From assembly GCF_000758625.1 (NCBI RefSeq), contig NZ_CP009283.1, forward strand, positions 879,501-943,500: a stretch of 64,000 bases of DNA, written 5' to 3'. The notes under the pieces were generated by a model. That model did no database searches and was not told where the DNA came from. It worked only from the letters and a program-made list of their open reading frames with translations. Below are positions 9,085-18,147 of the stretch, one piece after another. Each line of letters begins with the position of its first letter. Position 1 is the stretch's first letter. The stretch is from Paenibacillus sp. FSL R7-0273. Its GTDB lineage: Bacteria; Bacillota; Bacilli; Paenibacillales; Paenibacillaceae. The position numbers and the translations under genes were made by a program.

Positions 9085-9212
9085 TATTATGCCTCCTTGG
9101 CAGGTAAACATCAAAATAGTGTTATAAATAAGCTATATTATAGTAGTTTTGTTGTTTTGTTATCGTTATAATGCAACTATAAACACCAAATTGAAGGGTG
9201 GCAAGCACACAC
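9085..9212. promoter_or_regulatory. AraC/alpha-xylosidase divergent promoter region
   Basis: This AT-rich 128-bp interval separates two divergent starts. TATAAT at 9167-9172 is a plausible plus-strand -10 box about 40 bp before the alpha-xylosidase start. No convincing -35 hexamer is seen at normal spacing, consistent with activator dependence. Confidence 0.4.
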
Positions 9213-11534
9213 ATGAAATTTACAGACGGCCTTTGGCTGGTTCGCGAAGGAATCAATATCAACGGCGCAGTACAGAACTATGTAGTGGAAAAGACTGCTG
9301 AGGGTCTGACTGCAATTACACAAACAACTCCAATCACAGGACGTGCAGCAACACTGAACTCCACGCTCCTTACTGTTAAATTCCATTCCCCGCTTCCAGG
9401 CGTGGTAGGCGTGAAGATCATTCACAATGACGGCGTTATTGACCGCGGACCGGCTTTTGAGCTGACCAAGGGAACGGGCGATCACGTACAAATCGAAGAA
9501 ACCGAAGCACAAACCGTGCTGATCAGCGGCGGACTCCGTGTTGTCATCAACAAAGGCACGCATTGGTCCGTGGACTTCTACCGCGGTGAAGAGCGCATTA
9601 CCGGCAGCGGTTTCAAATCGATGGCTTACATTACCGATCAGGACGGCAACACGTTCATGCGTGAAGAGCTGGATATCGGCGTAGGCGAATATGTATACGG
9701 GCTGGGCGAGCGCTTTACTCCATTTGTGAAGAACGGACAGGTTGTTGATCTCTGGAACAAGGATGGCGGTACCAGCTCGGAGCAGGCCTACAAGAACATT
9801 CCATTCTATGTGACCAGCAAAGGCTACGGCGTATTCGTTAACCACCCGGAACTCGTTTCGTATGAAATCGCTTCGGAAAAAGTGAAAAAGGCCCAGTTCA
9901 GCGTAGCTGGAGAGAGCCTTGAATATTTCGTAATTGAAGGACCTTCGATCAAAGAGGTTATCAGCAAATATACCTCCCTGACCGGTAAGCCTGCGCTTCC
10001 GCCGGCATGGACCTTTGGCCTGTGGCTGACGACTTCGTTCACCACTGACTACGATGAAGCAACGGTTAACTCCTTCGTAGAAGGTATGGCAGAGCGTGAT
10101 CTTCCGCTGCATGTATTCCATTTTGACTGCTTCTGGATGCGTGAATACCAGTGGACCGACTTCCAGTGGGACCCGCGCGTATTCCCGGACCCTGTCGGCA
10201 TGCTGAAACGCCTGAAGGAGAAAGGCCTGAAGATCTGTGTATGGATCAACTCCTATATCGGACAGCGTTCCCCGCTGTTTGAAGAAGGCAAGAAGAACGG
10301 CTATCTGATCAAAAAAGCAAACGGCGACGTATACCAGACTGACCTGTGGCAGGCCGGCATGGGCCTGGTGGACTTCACCAACCCTGCAGCGTGCGAATGG
10401 TATGCTGGTTACCTGCGTGACCTGGTGGACATGGGCGTGGACAGCTTCAAAACAGACTTCGGCGAGCGCATCCCTACGGATGTTGTATACTTCGACGGCT
10501 CTGACCCGCAGAAGATGCACAACTATTACACCCAAATGTACAACAAGGTTGTCTTTGATGTACTGGAAGAAAAGCTTGGCAAAAATGAAGCAGCAGTGTT
10601 CGCGCGTTCGGCTACAGCCGGCGGACAGATGTTCCCGGTACACTGGGGCGGCGACTGCTATGCAGACTACGAGTCGATGGCAGAAAGCCTGCGCGGCGGC
10701 CTGTCCCTCGGCCTATCCGGCTTCGGCTTCTGGAGCCATGATATCGGCGGCTTCGAGAATACGGCTCCGGCGCATGTATTCAAGCGCTGGCTGGCCTTCG
10801 GCCTGCTCTCCAGCCACAGCCGTCTGCACGGCAGCACCTCGTACCGTGTACCTTGGGCTTACGATGACGAAGCAGTGGATGTTACCCGTTTCTTCACCAA
10901 GCTCAAATGCAGCCTGATGCCTTATCTGTATGATGTTGCCGGACAGGCGCATGAAGAGGGCTGGGCTTCGATGCGGGCCATGGTGATGGAGTTCCCTGAA
11001 GATCCGACCTGTGAAGTGCTGGACCGCCAGTACATGCTTGGTGACAAGCTGCTGGTTGCTCCGATCTTCCAGGAGAACGGTGAAGTGAAATACTATCTGC
11101 CGGCCGGCCGCTGGACGCACCTGCTGAGCGGCGAAACCGTAACAGGCGGAGCATGGCGCAAAGAGAAGCATGACTTCTTCAGCCTGCCGCTGTTCGTCCG
11201 CCAGAACTCGCTGCTTGCTACAGGCAGTGAAGATACCCGTCCGGATTATGATTTTGCAGACGGCGTGAAGTTCGGCTTGTACTCACTGGAAGACGGAGCT
11301 GCTACAACTACGGTTGTCCGCGATATCAAGGGTGCGCCTGAGCTGACTGTGAAGGCTGAACGCCAGGGCAGCAAGGTAACTGTAACGGCTGAAGGCAGCG
11401 GCAAAGCGTTCTCGCTGGCTGTCAAGGACCTGGGTGCCATCGCATCCGTAGAAGGTGCTGAGCAGGCGGATGAAACCACTGTGAACGTGGCTGCCGGAGC
11501 GAAGTCTGTCTCCTTCACGATTACACTGAAATAA
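9213..11534 (+). CDS. yicI: Alpha-xylosidase, GH31 (YicI type)
   Basis: From the ATG at 9213 the protein is 773 aa and begins MKFTDGLWLV, matching the start and length of E. coli YicI (772 aa); a GTG at 9198 is possible but lies inside the Shine-Dalgarno region. The nucleophile is in SFKTDFGERIP (D415, cf. D416 in YicI) and the acid/base in HWGGDCYADYE. The order is N-terminal beta-sandwich, (beta/alpha)8 barrel and C-terminal beta domains. It should release alpha-1,6-xylose from isoprimeverose-like xyloglucan oligosaccharides in the cytoplasm (no signal peptide). It is divergent from an AraC regulator and followed by a terminator and an SGNH esterase gene. Confidence 0.95.
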   Translation: MKFTDGLWLVREGININGAVQNYVVEKTAEGLTAITQTTPITGRAATLNSTLLTVKFHSPLPGVVGVKIIHNDGVIDRGPAFELTKGTGDHVQIEETEAQTVLISGGLRVVINKGTHWSVDFYRGEERITGSGFKSMAYITDQDGNTFMREELDIGVGEYVYGLGERFTPFVKNGQVVDLWNKDGGTSSEQAYKNIPFYVTSKGYGVFVNHPELVSYEIASEKVKKAQFSVAGESLEYFVIEGPSIKEVISKYTSLTGKPALPPAWTFGLWLTTSFTTDYDEATVNSFVEGMAERDLPLHVFHFDCFWMREYQWTDFQWDPRVFPDPVGMLKRLKEKGLKICVWINSYIGQRSPLFEEGKKNGYLIKKANGDVYQTDLWQAGMGLVDFTNPAACEWYAGYLRDLVDMGVDSFKTDFGERIPTDVVYFDGSDPQKMHNYYTQMYNKVVFDVLEEKLGKNEAAVFARSATAGGQMFPVHWGGDCYADYESMAESLRGGLSLGLSGFGFWSHDIGGFENTAPAHVFKRWLAFGLLSSHSRLHGSTSYRVPWAYDDEAVDVTRFFTKLKCSLMPYLYDVAGQAHEEGWASMRAMVMEFPEDPTCEVLDRQYMLGDKLLVAPIFQENGEVKYYLPAGRWTHLLSGETVTGGAWRKEKHDFFSLPLFVRQNSLLATGSEDTRPDYDFADGVKFGLYSLEDGAATTTVVRDIKGAPELTVKAERQGSKVTVTAEGSGKAFSLAVKDLGAIASVEGAEQADETTVNVAAGAKSVSFTITLK

Positions 11535-11544
11535 GCTAATACCA

Positions 11545-11597
11545 GCTCTCTAATGACCGGGGACAGATTGTTCCCGGTTTATTAGGGAGTTTTTTTG
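11545..11597 (+). terminator. Rho-independent terminator after alpha-xylosidase gene
   Basis: An outer stem CTCTCTAAT.../...ATTAGGGAG encloses ACCGGGGACA/TGTTCCCGGT, and seven T follow directly. Confidence 0.85.
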
Positions 11598-11728
11598 GAG
11601 AGCGGAACCTGTAAGGGCTCAATCCCGCAACGGAGTGTTATTTCATCTGGTTAAATCTTAATCTTATTAAATGGGAAATTTGTGACCTGTTTCACTAAAA
11701 CCGCTGCCACAAAAGATGAGAAGTGAGG

Positions 11729-11757
11729 GAATTAGGTGGCGAAAATCCAACTAAATA
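11729..11757. repeat. Copy of a dispersed intergenic element (AATTAGGTGGCGAAAATC)
   Basis: AATTAGGTGGCGAAAATC followed by CAACTAA recurs with one substitution at 25233-25259, and related pieces lie at 25121-25208. Both sites are non-coding. No open frame or motif explains the conservation. Confidence 0.6.
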
Positions 11758-11814
11758 TTGGGGCCCGGTTAGAGGTTACTGGATCTGTAGCATAACAGAA
11801 TAGGAGCAATGATT

Positions 11815-12990
11815 ATGAACATTAAAGATAACGATGGGGTGCTCAGCCAGACCGCCTACTCATCGGCAACAGCAGTATCTACTGCTGCGAATTATATTAT
11901 GAATGCGGCGGAGCCGTTCACTCATACATACCGGACTTATGTGCGCCTGCGGGAGAACGGCAGCCTGACGCTGAAGCTCTGGCACAGTAATAGCGTGGAC
12001 TCCACCTGGGATCTGGGGCAGGAAGCCAAGGGCAGTGAGCCGGGCGGAGAGTGGGAGATCGAAGCCGCCTATATCGCTGACGGAGGACTTGTGCCCAATG
12101 GCACAGTTACGCCCGGGACGCAGGTGGCGGTTACATTCAACGGAGCAGGCTCCCGGCAGGTTGCTCCCGGTGAGTGCTTCTGGAGCGATGAGGTTCAGCT
12201 TGAGCTGCCGGAGGGTCACTATCTGGCGTTCACCTGGACGATTAAGACGCCGGCACCGGGCAAGTCCTTCCCGTACAACGTTGAGGGGATGCTGGTCAGC
12301 GGATTCGATGCTCCGGGCAGCCTGGCGGGCAGTGAAACGGCTGAGGGATTCACCGAATCAGATAAGCTGCTGGTAGCCCCGAGCTATATTGGCTATAAGA
12401 AACAGGTAGCCAAGAAGCTTGTCTTTCTGGGGGACTCCATTACCCAGGGTGTGCGTACGGAGAAGGACGCATATACCTACTGGGCGGCGCGCATTGCCGA
12501 AGGGCTGGGAACAGATTACGGCCTGTGGAACATCGGCTCAGGCTGGGGCAGGGCCTATGATGTGGCTGCAGACGGGCCATGGCTGAACAAGGCGAAGCAG
12601 GGCGACGAAGTATTGATGGTGCTGGGCGTCAATGATCTGGATATCGGCAAACGGACCGCAGATGAGCTGCTCGGTGATCTGGCGGCGATAGTCAGCACGA
12701 TCAAGGCAGCCAATCCGGCAGCCAAAGTTATACTCAGCACCGTGCCCCCGTTCAACTTTGCTGAAGAGCGGGAGACCTACTGGCGCGAGGTGAATGCAGT
12801 GATCCGCAATAATTCTCCCGCCTACGTAGACCGGGTATTCGATATAGCCGCTGTATTGGCAGAGCCTGCACCGCAGGAGCACCGGATCCGTCCGGAATAC
12901 ATGAGTAACGAGTTTGATCCGCATCCGAACGGTCACGCCGGCAAGGCGGTGGCTGAAGCCTTTTTAGCCTGGTACGGACAGGACAATTAA
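11815..12990 (+). CDS. SGNH/GDSL-family esterase with N-terminal beta domain
   Basis: ATG 11815 lies 8 nt after AGGAG; the ATG at 11809 is too close. The 391-aa protein has no signal peptide. Residues about 1-190 form a beta-rich domain; the SGNH domain starts at KKLVFLGDSITQGVRTEKD (block I, catalytic Ser), with WNIGSGWGRA (block II), VLMVLGVNDLDIG (block III, GxND) and DPHPNGHAGKAVAE (block V, Asp-x-x-His). Related two-domain enzymes deacetylate sugars or plant polysaccharides. Next to alpha-xylosidase it could remove acetyl groups from xyloglucan fragments; this is inference. Confidence 0.85.
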   Translation: MNIKDNDGVLSQTAYSSATAVSTAANYIMNAAEPFTHTYRTYVRLRENGSLTLKLWHSNSVDSTWDLGQEAKGSEPGGEWEIEAAYIADGGLVPNGTVTPGTQVAVTFNGAGSRQVAPGECFWSDEVQLELPEGHYLAFTWTIKTPAPGKSFPYNVEGMLVSGFDAPGSLAGSETAEGFTESDKLLVAPSYIGYKKQVAKKLVFLGDSITQGVRTEKDAYTYWAARIAEGLGTDYGLWNIGSGWGRAYDVAADGPWLNKAKQGDEVLMVLGVNDLDIGKRTADELLGDLAAIVSTIKAANPAAKVILSTVPPFNFAEERETYWREVNAVIRNNSPAYVDRVFDIAAVLAEPAPQEHRIRPEYMSNEFDPHPNGHAGKAVAEAFLAWYGQDN

Positions 12991-13046
12991 AGAACCCTTG
13001 AAGCATATTAGGCATACTATGGAGTACTTTAGATGAGGAAGGTAGT

Positions 13047-13361
13047 GTGCTTACAATGGGGATTCAGGCGGGGATGCAGCAGAGAGTGCTGTATCAGGCG
13101 GATAATCAATATGTGCAGAATCTGAAATCAGTCAGACATCATTTGCACAATGTATGCAGACAGCATGTCAATCAGCTTGTACAGGTGCAGACGATGGACG
13201 GACAGATTGTTACAGGGAGAATTCTGGGCTGTGACCGGGGATTGTTTTATCTGGGGGTACAGCAGCATGGGGGACAGCGGGCTTTTTTCGGCAGCAGTGA
13301 CGAGGCCATTCTTACCCTTGTGCTGTATGAGCTGCTGGTTATTACACTTCTGTACACTTAA
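13047..13361 (+). CDS. Small unrecognised protein with LSm/SH3-barrel-like central motif
   Basis: GAGGAAGG precedes a GTG at 13047 (4 nt) and an in-frame ATG at 13056 (13 nt); either may be used. The 104-aa product has a basic, His/Gln-rich N-terminus, then VNQLVQVQTMDGQIVTGRIL and GLFYLGV, a pattern of short strands and turns resembling an LSm-like barrel, and a hydrophobic end (ILTLVLYELLVITLLY). I do not recognise the family with certainty. It lies next to a YjcZ-type sporulation microprotein gene on the other strand, so a role in spore biology is possible but unproven. Confidence 0.55.
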   Translation: MLTMGIQAGMQQRVLYQADNQYVQNLKSVRHHLHNVCRQHVNQLVQVQTMDGQIVTGRILGCDRGLFYLGVQQHGGQRAFFGSSDEAILTLVLYELLVITLLYT

Positions 13362-13384
13362 TTTCGCTAATTCAATACTAGCCG

Positions 13385-13414
13385 AGCCAAGCAGCCGTTT
13401 GCGGCTGCCTGGCT
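13385..13414. terminator. GC-rich stem-loop between convergent small genes
   Basis: AGCCAAGCAGCCG and CGGCTGCCTGGCT pair over 12 of 13 positions with a 4-nt loop. It lies between two convergent genes and may terminate both, though T tracts are weak. Confidence 0.5.
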
Positions 13415-13437
13415 TCTTGCTGCTTAGCTCTTGGTTA

Positions 13438-13533
13438 CTAGAATGTTCTGAGGATAATTACCAGCAGAATGTAAAGTACCAGGATAGTAGTAGTGGAAGT
13501 GAACAGACCGCCTACATTTGCACAACCGCTCAT
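13438..13533 (-). CDS. YjcZ-family sporulation microprotein (31 aa)
   Basis: On the minus strand an ATG with GGAGGAGGT 6 nt upstream opens a 31-codon frame. Its product starts MSGCANVGGLFT, followed by a single hydrophobic helix (TILVLYILLVIILRTF) and then TAG. This short Gly/Ser/Cys head plus one membrane helix is the hallmark of YjcZ-like small sporulation proteins found in many copies in Bacillales. Expression during sporulation is expected from the family, not shown here. Confidence 0.8.
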   Translation of the reverse strand: MSGCANVGGLFTSTTTILVLYILLVIILRTF

Positions 13534-13670
13534 CGTATTACCTCCTCCGCAAGATCATCTTACAAACCCATCTTATGCATCACCCGCCTTCTGTGCATAG
13601 ACATTTGACCTGCTTGATTCACAATTGGAGAAGCAAATAGTGAGCTGGGCTGACTCCCGCCTGCCGGTCA

Positions 13671-15311
13671 TCAGAGGATAACCTGTACCCGGTAGTCCTT
13701 TGGCGTAACTCCGGTCTGCTTTTTGAACACCTTGCTGAAATACTTCACATCATGAAAGCCGACCATTTCTGAAATCTGCGACAGCTTCAGGTTCGGATTC
13801 TGCAGCAGCAGCTTGGCCTTTTCAATCCGCACAGTGCCGATATAGTCGGTAAAATTAATGCCATATTCCTGCTTGAACTTGCGGGAGATATACTCACGGC
13901 TGACAAAGAATTTGCCGGCAACCTCCTGCAGCGAGAGGTCGGACTGGTAGTTCTGGTCGATATATTTAACGATCTCTGTAAGCGGATTGCGTTCCTTGAC
14001 CTGTCCGGCTGACAGCACCCGGGACAGGCTCTGCATCAGAGCGAGGGACCAGTCGCGCCAGGCGAACAGGGAGAAGGAGTAGCCTCCGGCGTAAGGAGCA
14101 GGATTATCGCGGTCGGCCAGCTCCAGCTCTGCCAGAGCACCGTCGGCCCGGCTGCCCAGTGCTTCACGGACAAGCCTGGAGCGGAAGAGCAGGGCATCCG
14201 CCTTCCAGGAGCCGAGCATCTCCGGAGTGATGACACCGCTGCGGCTGAGCTCCTCGGTCCAATGCTGGGCGGCGTCGGACAGGGCGGCAGGATTGCCGCT
14301 GATAACGGCCATTTTCCAGTCCTCCTGAACATCGGCGAAGATCGGCTTTGCTCCGGCCGCGCCGACATCCTGCCGGTATTCTTCCGAAAATACACTGAAG
14401 TGGCAATAATCCTCATGCCGCAGCAGATTGCGGCGCAGCAGGGCTTCGGCAGCTTCTGTGCGCTGCGCAGCAAGCTTGCCGGGCAGGCTGCCGGCCGGGC
14501 TGATGCCGAAGTGCATCCGCAGCTGCAGGGTATGGAACAGGCCCTGATTGATTTTGCCGATCAGCTCTGTGACGGATTCCTGAACATCCCACAGCAGGAT
14601 GGCGATTTCCGGCGGACCGCCCCAGTAGCGGAAGGCAGTGCCTTTGCCTTGCGGCTGCAGAAATTCGTTGCAGATGTTAACGATGGCATAATAGAGCAGC
14701 TCGCTGTCTCCGCCGAAGCGCCGCAGCAGCGGGTTATTGCCGGCATCCGTCTGCACCAGCAGCAGGCGCGCAGCTCCTGCACTGCCGGGAATAACGCCCT
14801 CGGCAACCAGCCGGCGCAGCGTAGTCTCAGCGGTCACAGGATCATCAATCAGCGCCGATAGCAGCCGCTCGCCGTAGATCGGCTTGATCTCGTTCAGACG
14901 GATGCTCTGCCGCTGCTGCTGGCTGCGTTCTTCCGCCTCGGATCGCCAGGCGGCAACCGCCTTGGCGACAGCCGTATTGATGGCCTCCGGCTCAATAGGC
15001 TTGAGAATATAGTCAATCCCCCCGTGCCGGACTGTCTCGCGTACAAAGTCAAAATCATTATGCCCGCTGACAACAATAAACTTCGTGCTCCCGGCAAATT
15101 CATTGACCCAGGTCATCAGCTCAATGCCGCTGCCGGATTCCATCATCATATCCATAATGACGAGCCCGGGCTTGTGCTCACGGATCAGTTCTATCGCTTC
15201 ATTGCCGCTGCCGGCCTCCATAATTTCTCCGATCTGATGGGCGTCCCAGTCCACCAGCAGACGGACCGCCTTCCTGACTCTTGCCTCATCATCTACAATC
15301 AGCGCCTTCAT
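13671..15311 (-). CDS. yesN: YesN-like response regulator with AraC output domain
   Basis: The 546-aa protein has an N-terminal receiver (ALIVDDEARVRKAVRLLVDW, phospho-Asp in LVIMDMMMESGSG, Lys in YILKPIEPEA), a long central region (about 130-420), and an AraC-type DNA-binding end with two helix-turn-helix motifs (LSLQEVAGKFFVSREYISRK and LSQISEMVGFHDVKYFSKVF). Its ATG overlaps the stop of the kinase gene upstream (ATGA), so the pair is translationally coupled. It should control the divergent sugar importer. Confidence 0.93.
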   Translation of the reverse strand: MKALIVDDEARVRKAVRLLVDWDAHQIGEIMEAGSGNEAIELIREHKPGLVIMDMMMESGSGIELMTWVNEFAGSTKFIVVSGHNDFDFVRETVRHGGIDYILKPIEPEAINTAVAKAVAAWRSEAEERSQQQRQSIRLNEIKPIYGERLLSALIDDPVTAETTLRRLVAEGVIPGSAGAARLLLVQTDAGNNPLLRRFGGDSELLYYAIVNICNEFLQPQGKGTAFRYWGGPPEIAILLWDVQESVTELIGKINQGLFHTLQLRMHFGISPAGSLPGKLAAQRTEAAEALLRRNLLRHEDYCHFSVFSEEYRQDVGAAGAKPIFADVQEDWKMAVISGNPAALSDAAQHWTEELSRSGVITPEMLGSWKADALLFRSRLVREALGSRADGALAELELADRDNPAPYAGGYSFSLFAWRDWSLALMQSLSRVLSAGQVKERNPLTEIVKYIDQNYQSDLSLQEVAGKFFVSREYISRKFKQEYGINFTDYIGTVRIEKAKLLLQNPNLKLSQISEMVGFHDVKYFSKVFKKQTGVTPKDYRVQVIL

Positions 15312-17131
15312 ATGCGTTCACTCTCCGTTTGTATGTCAATTTCCAGTCTGACCATTACCCCGCCTTCAGGCAGATTGTCCACAGTAAGCGAAGCGTCCTC
15401 CCCGCAGACGAGCCGCAGGCGGGCCAGCACATTGCCGAGACCGATGCCTGCGCCGGGCGCATCACGTCTTTCTTCACTGTTTTTTAGCAGAGAAACGTCA
15501 AGCGGATCGGGCCGGGTAAGCTCCAGGCGCAGCCGCTCCAGCTTGGCTGAAGGGATGGCTGTACCGTTGTTCTGAATGATAAATTCCATCCGTCCCCCGT
15601 CCAGCGGGTTCGCTGAAATCTCAATCCATCCATCCGTCCGCGACAGATTGAAGCCGTGCTTGAAGTAATTCTCTACTATCGGCTGCAGGATCATCTTCGG
15701 CATCAGTGCACCGAGCAGCGGCTCATCCATATCGTAGCGGAAAGTGAACTTATTTTCAAAACGCTCGCGCTGCAGCTCAATATAGGCTTTGACATGCTCC
15801 AGCTCATCCTTGACCGTGACGATCTTTTCATCGTTATGCATGCTGTACCGCATCATCTTGGCCAGCGCGGAGAGCAGGGAGTAAATCTGCGGCACCTTCA
15901 TCTCAAGCGCCAGTGTACCGATAATCTGCAGCGTATTGTTCAAAAAATGCGGATTAATCTGCGACTGCAGCGCCCTCAGCTCATTGGTTTTGTTGGACAG
16001 CTCCAGCCGGTATTCCCGCAAAATAAGATTGTTGATCGTGTCCATCATGCTGCGGAAATGCTCGGTCAGCACACCGATCTCATCATTCCCCGCCGGACGG
16101 ATATCCACCTCCAGATTACCGGTCCGCACCTGGTTCATATACCGGGTCAGCTGCTTGATCGGGGCCGTGATCCGGAAGGAGATCAGGACTGTCAGGGCAA
16201 TAATCATGCTCATTAGCAGGAACAGCAGCATAATGTTGATGCCTGCGGCTTCCTTGGCCTCACGGAACAGATAGGAGACCGGAATCTGCTTGATCAGCGT
16301 CCAGCTCAGGCCGGTGCTCTCGATTTTCTGATAAATAAAGACAGAGCCGCCTTCCTCAAAATACCCCTGGGGTTCAGCATTTGCCTCAATCTGGCCGCTG
16401 TACCAGTCTGCCTTCAGCGCTTTGCCGGGCTCGGCTTCATCCCGTCCGTAGACGACGGTTCCATCGCCATCGACCAGATACAGGTTCTCCTGGTCCTGCT
16501 CGTACAGCTGCTCAACAATTTCAGTCAGCGCAGCCAGCTTGACGTCAACCGAAAGATAACCGAGTGCTTCCGAGGAAGGTATGCGTTCAATCCTGCGGTG
16601 GAATGTAAATACCGGCTCGGGAACAAACTGGGTCAGCGGAAGGCTCAGCCCGTACACATTGCTGATATGTGTGCTCTGCACCTTGACCGGGGAGCTGTCC
16701 GTCAGATGGGATTCCTGATAGGGAGGACTTCCCTGCCAGCGCTTAGGCGTAGTGTTGTCGGTAATCAGCGTGGCTTTGCCGTCCTTGACGCCGTATAAGT
16801 ACACCTGTGAGATATTGGGCAGTGAAGTGGAGATGTAGCTGAGCGAATTATAAATGGCGATATCGGAGGAGAGGTCATCATAACCGGCTTCCAGCAGGCG
16901 GTAAAAATCAGAGTCGGAATACACGCTCAGCGACAGCCGGTTGATCTCCTGAATCAGGCTGTCGATGTTTTTGTAGCCCTGATAGAGCAGATTTTTGTTC
17001 TCGTCGACAGCCCGTGTACGCAACGACTGGGTCGTGTAAGAATAGCTGATGTACATCGTTGCCATAATACAGACAAGGGTCGGGAGAAGTAAAAAAACGA
17101 TCAGTTTGGTGCGGATATTGTTCCATTTCAT
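15308..17131 (-). CDS. yesM: YesM-like sensor histidine kinase
   Basis: The 607-aa protein has an N-terminal membrane segment (about 9-30), a large extracellular sensor region (about 31-285), a second membrane segment (about 290-312), HAMP (about 312-365), a His-kinase_A-like LytS/YesM motif (ALQSQINPHFLNNTLQIIGT, His in NPHF) and a HATPase end (LGLGNVLARLRLV). It pairs with the overlapping YesN-type regulator. It probably senses an extracellular oligosaccharide, perhaps through the binding protein encoded nearby; the ligand is unknown. Confidence 0.93.
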   Translation of the reverse strand: MKWNNIRTKLIVFLLLPTLVCIMATMYISYSYTTQSLRTRAVDENKNLLYQGYKNIDSLIQEINRLSLSVYSDSDFYRLLEAGYDDLSSDIAIYNSLSYISTSLPNISQVYLYGVKDGKATLITDNTTPKRWQGSPPYQESHLTDSSPVKVQSTHISNVYGLSLPLTQFVPEPVFTFHRRIERIPSSEALGYLSVDVKLAALTEIVEQLYEQDQENLYLVDGDGTVVYGRDEAEPGKALKADWYSGQIEANAEPQGYFEEGGSVFIYQKIESTGLSWTLIKQIPVSYLFREAKEAAGINIMLLFLLMSMIIALTVLISFRITAPIKQLTRYMNQVRTGNLEVDIRPAGNDEIGVLTEHFRSMMDTINNLILREYRLELSNKTNELRALQSQINPHFLNNTLQIIGTLALEMKVPQIYSLLSALAKMMRYSMHNDEKIVTVKDELEHVKAYIELQRERFENKFTFRYDMDEPLLGALMPKMILQPIVENYFKHGFNLSRTDGWIEISANPLDGGRMEFIIQNNGTAIPSAKLERLRLELTRPDPLDVSLLKNSEERRDAPGAGIGLGNVLARLRLVCGEDASLTVDNLPEGGVMVRLEIDIQTESERI

Positions 17132-17265
17132 CGATTATTGTCACATCCGATCAATATTTTACACCTGAAAGATCACTTGCGTAGGTGTAAGCGGTCCGCA
17201 AAAAAACGGATAATATGAATAGATCATAAACAAGTAAGTGAGTAAAAGAAAGGGGGGGCCAATAT

Positions 17266-18147
17266 ATGCGCGGCAATAAGTTGTCCCATCTCGGTCAACA
17301 GCTTTTCTTCGTTGGCCCGGCATTATTGTTCTTTACGATCGTGATGATTATCCCGTTTGTGATGGGGATGTACTATTCATTCACCGACTGGAACGGCGTA
17401 TCCGGGAATGTGGCCTGGGTAGGCTTTGACAATTTTAAAATGATTTTTACAAATGATTCGGATTTCTGGTCATCCTTCTGGTTTACCGTGCGGTTTACGC
17501 TGCTGGGGGTTGTGCTGACCAACGTAGTAGGCTTTTTCCTGGCCTATTTCCTGACCAAGGCGCTAAAGACACGCAACATGCTCCGGACCATCTTTTTTAT
17601 GCCTAACGTAATCGGCGGCCTGTTGCTTGGATTTATATGGCAGTTTATCTTCATCAAGGGCTTCGCGACTATGGGCGATCTGACCGGCTGGTCCTTCTTC
17701 AATCTTCCATGGCTCGGCGATGCAACAACCGGCTTCTGGGCTATTGTCATTGTATTCGTCTGGCAGTCCTCCGGTTACCTGATGGTTATCTACATTGCTT
17801 CGCTCAACAACGTATCCAAAGAGGTGCTGGAAGCAGCGCAAATCGATGGCGCCTCACGTAACCAGGTGCTGCGCAACATCATTGTTCCGCTGATTATGCC
17901 TGCTGTAACAGTCGGACTGTTCCTGGCCATTTCCTGGTCCTTCAAAATGTTCGACCTCAACCTGTCTCTGACCAAGGGCGGACCGTTCAAATCTACTGAG
18001 TCTGTAGCGATGAACATCTATAACGAAGCCTTCCTGAACAACCGATATGGACTGGGTACGGCAAAAGCATTGCTGTTCTTCCTGATCGTTGCCATCATCA
18101 CAGTCATTCAGGTGCGGATTACGAAGAGCAAGGAGGTTGAAGCGTAA
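17266..18147 (+). CDS. Sugar ABC transporter permease (MalF type)
   Basis: A GGGGGGG ribosome site precedes the ATG. The 293-aa protein has six predicted membrane segments and the EAA loop EAAQIDGASRNQVLRNIIVP near residue 190, the contact site for the ATPase. It belongs to the CUT1 carbohydrate importers. Its TGA overlaps the ATG of the second permease. It is divergent from the YesM/YesN genes. Confidence 0.95.
   Translation: MRGNKLSHLGQQLFFVGPALLFFTIVMIIPFVMGMYYSFTDWNGVSGNVAWVGFDNFKMIFTNDSDFWSSFWFTVRFTLLGVVLTNVVGFFLAYFLTKALKTRNMLRTIFFMPNVIGGLLLGFIWQFIFIKGFATMGDLTGWSFFNLPWLGDATTGFWAIVIVFVWQSSGYLMVIYIASLNNVSKEVLEAAQIDGASRNQVLRNIIVPLIMPAVTVGLFLAISWSFKMFDLNLSLTKGGPFKSTESVAMNIYNEAFLNNRYGLGTAKALLFFLIVAIITVIQVRITKSKEVEA

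Noticed and set aside
9177..10643. 488-codon frame antisense to the alpha-xylosidase gene
   Set aside because: It is a shadow of the GC-rich codon bias of a clearly identified enzyme and has no family features.
17186..17200. cre-like catabolite control site (TGTAAGCGGTCCGCA) before the sugar importer
   Set aside because: Only the left half fits the consensus; the right half mismatches at three positions.
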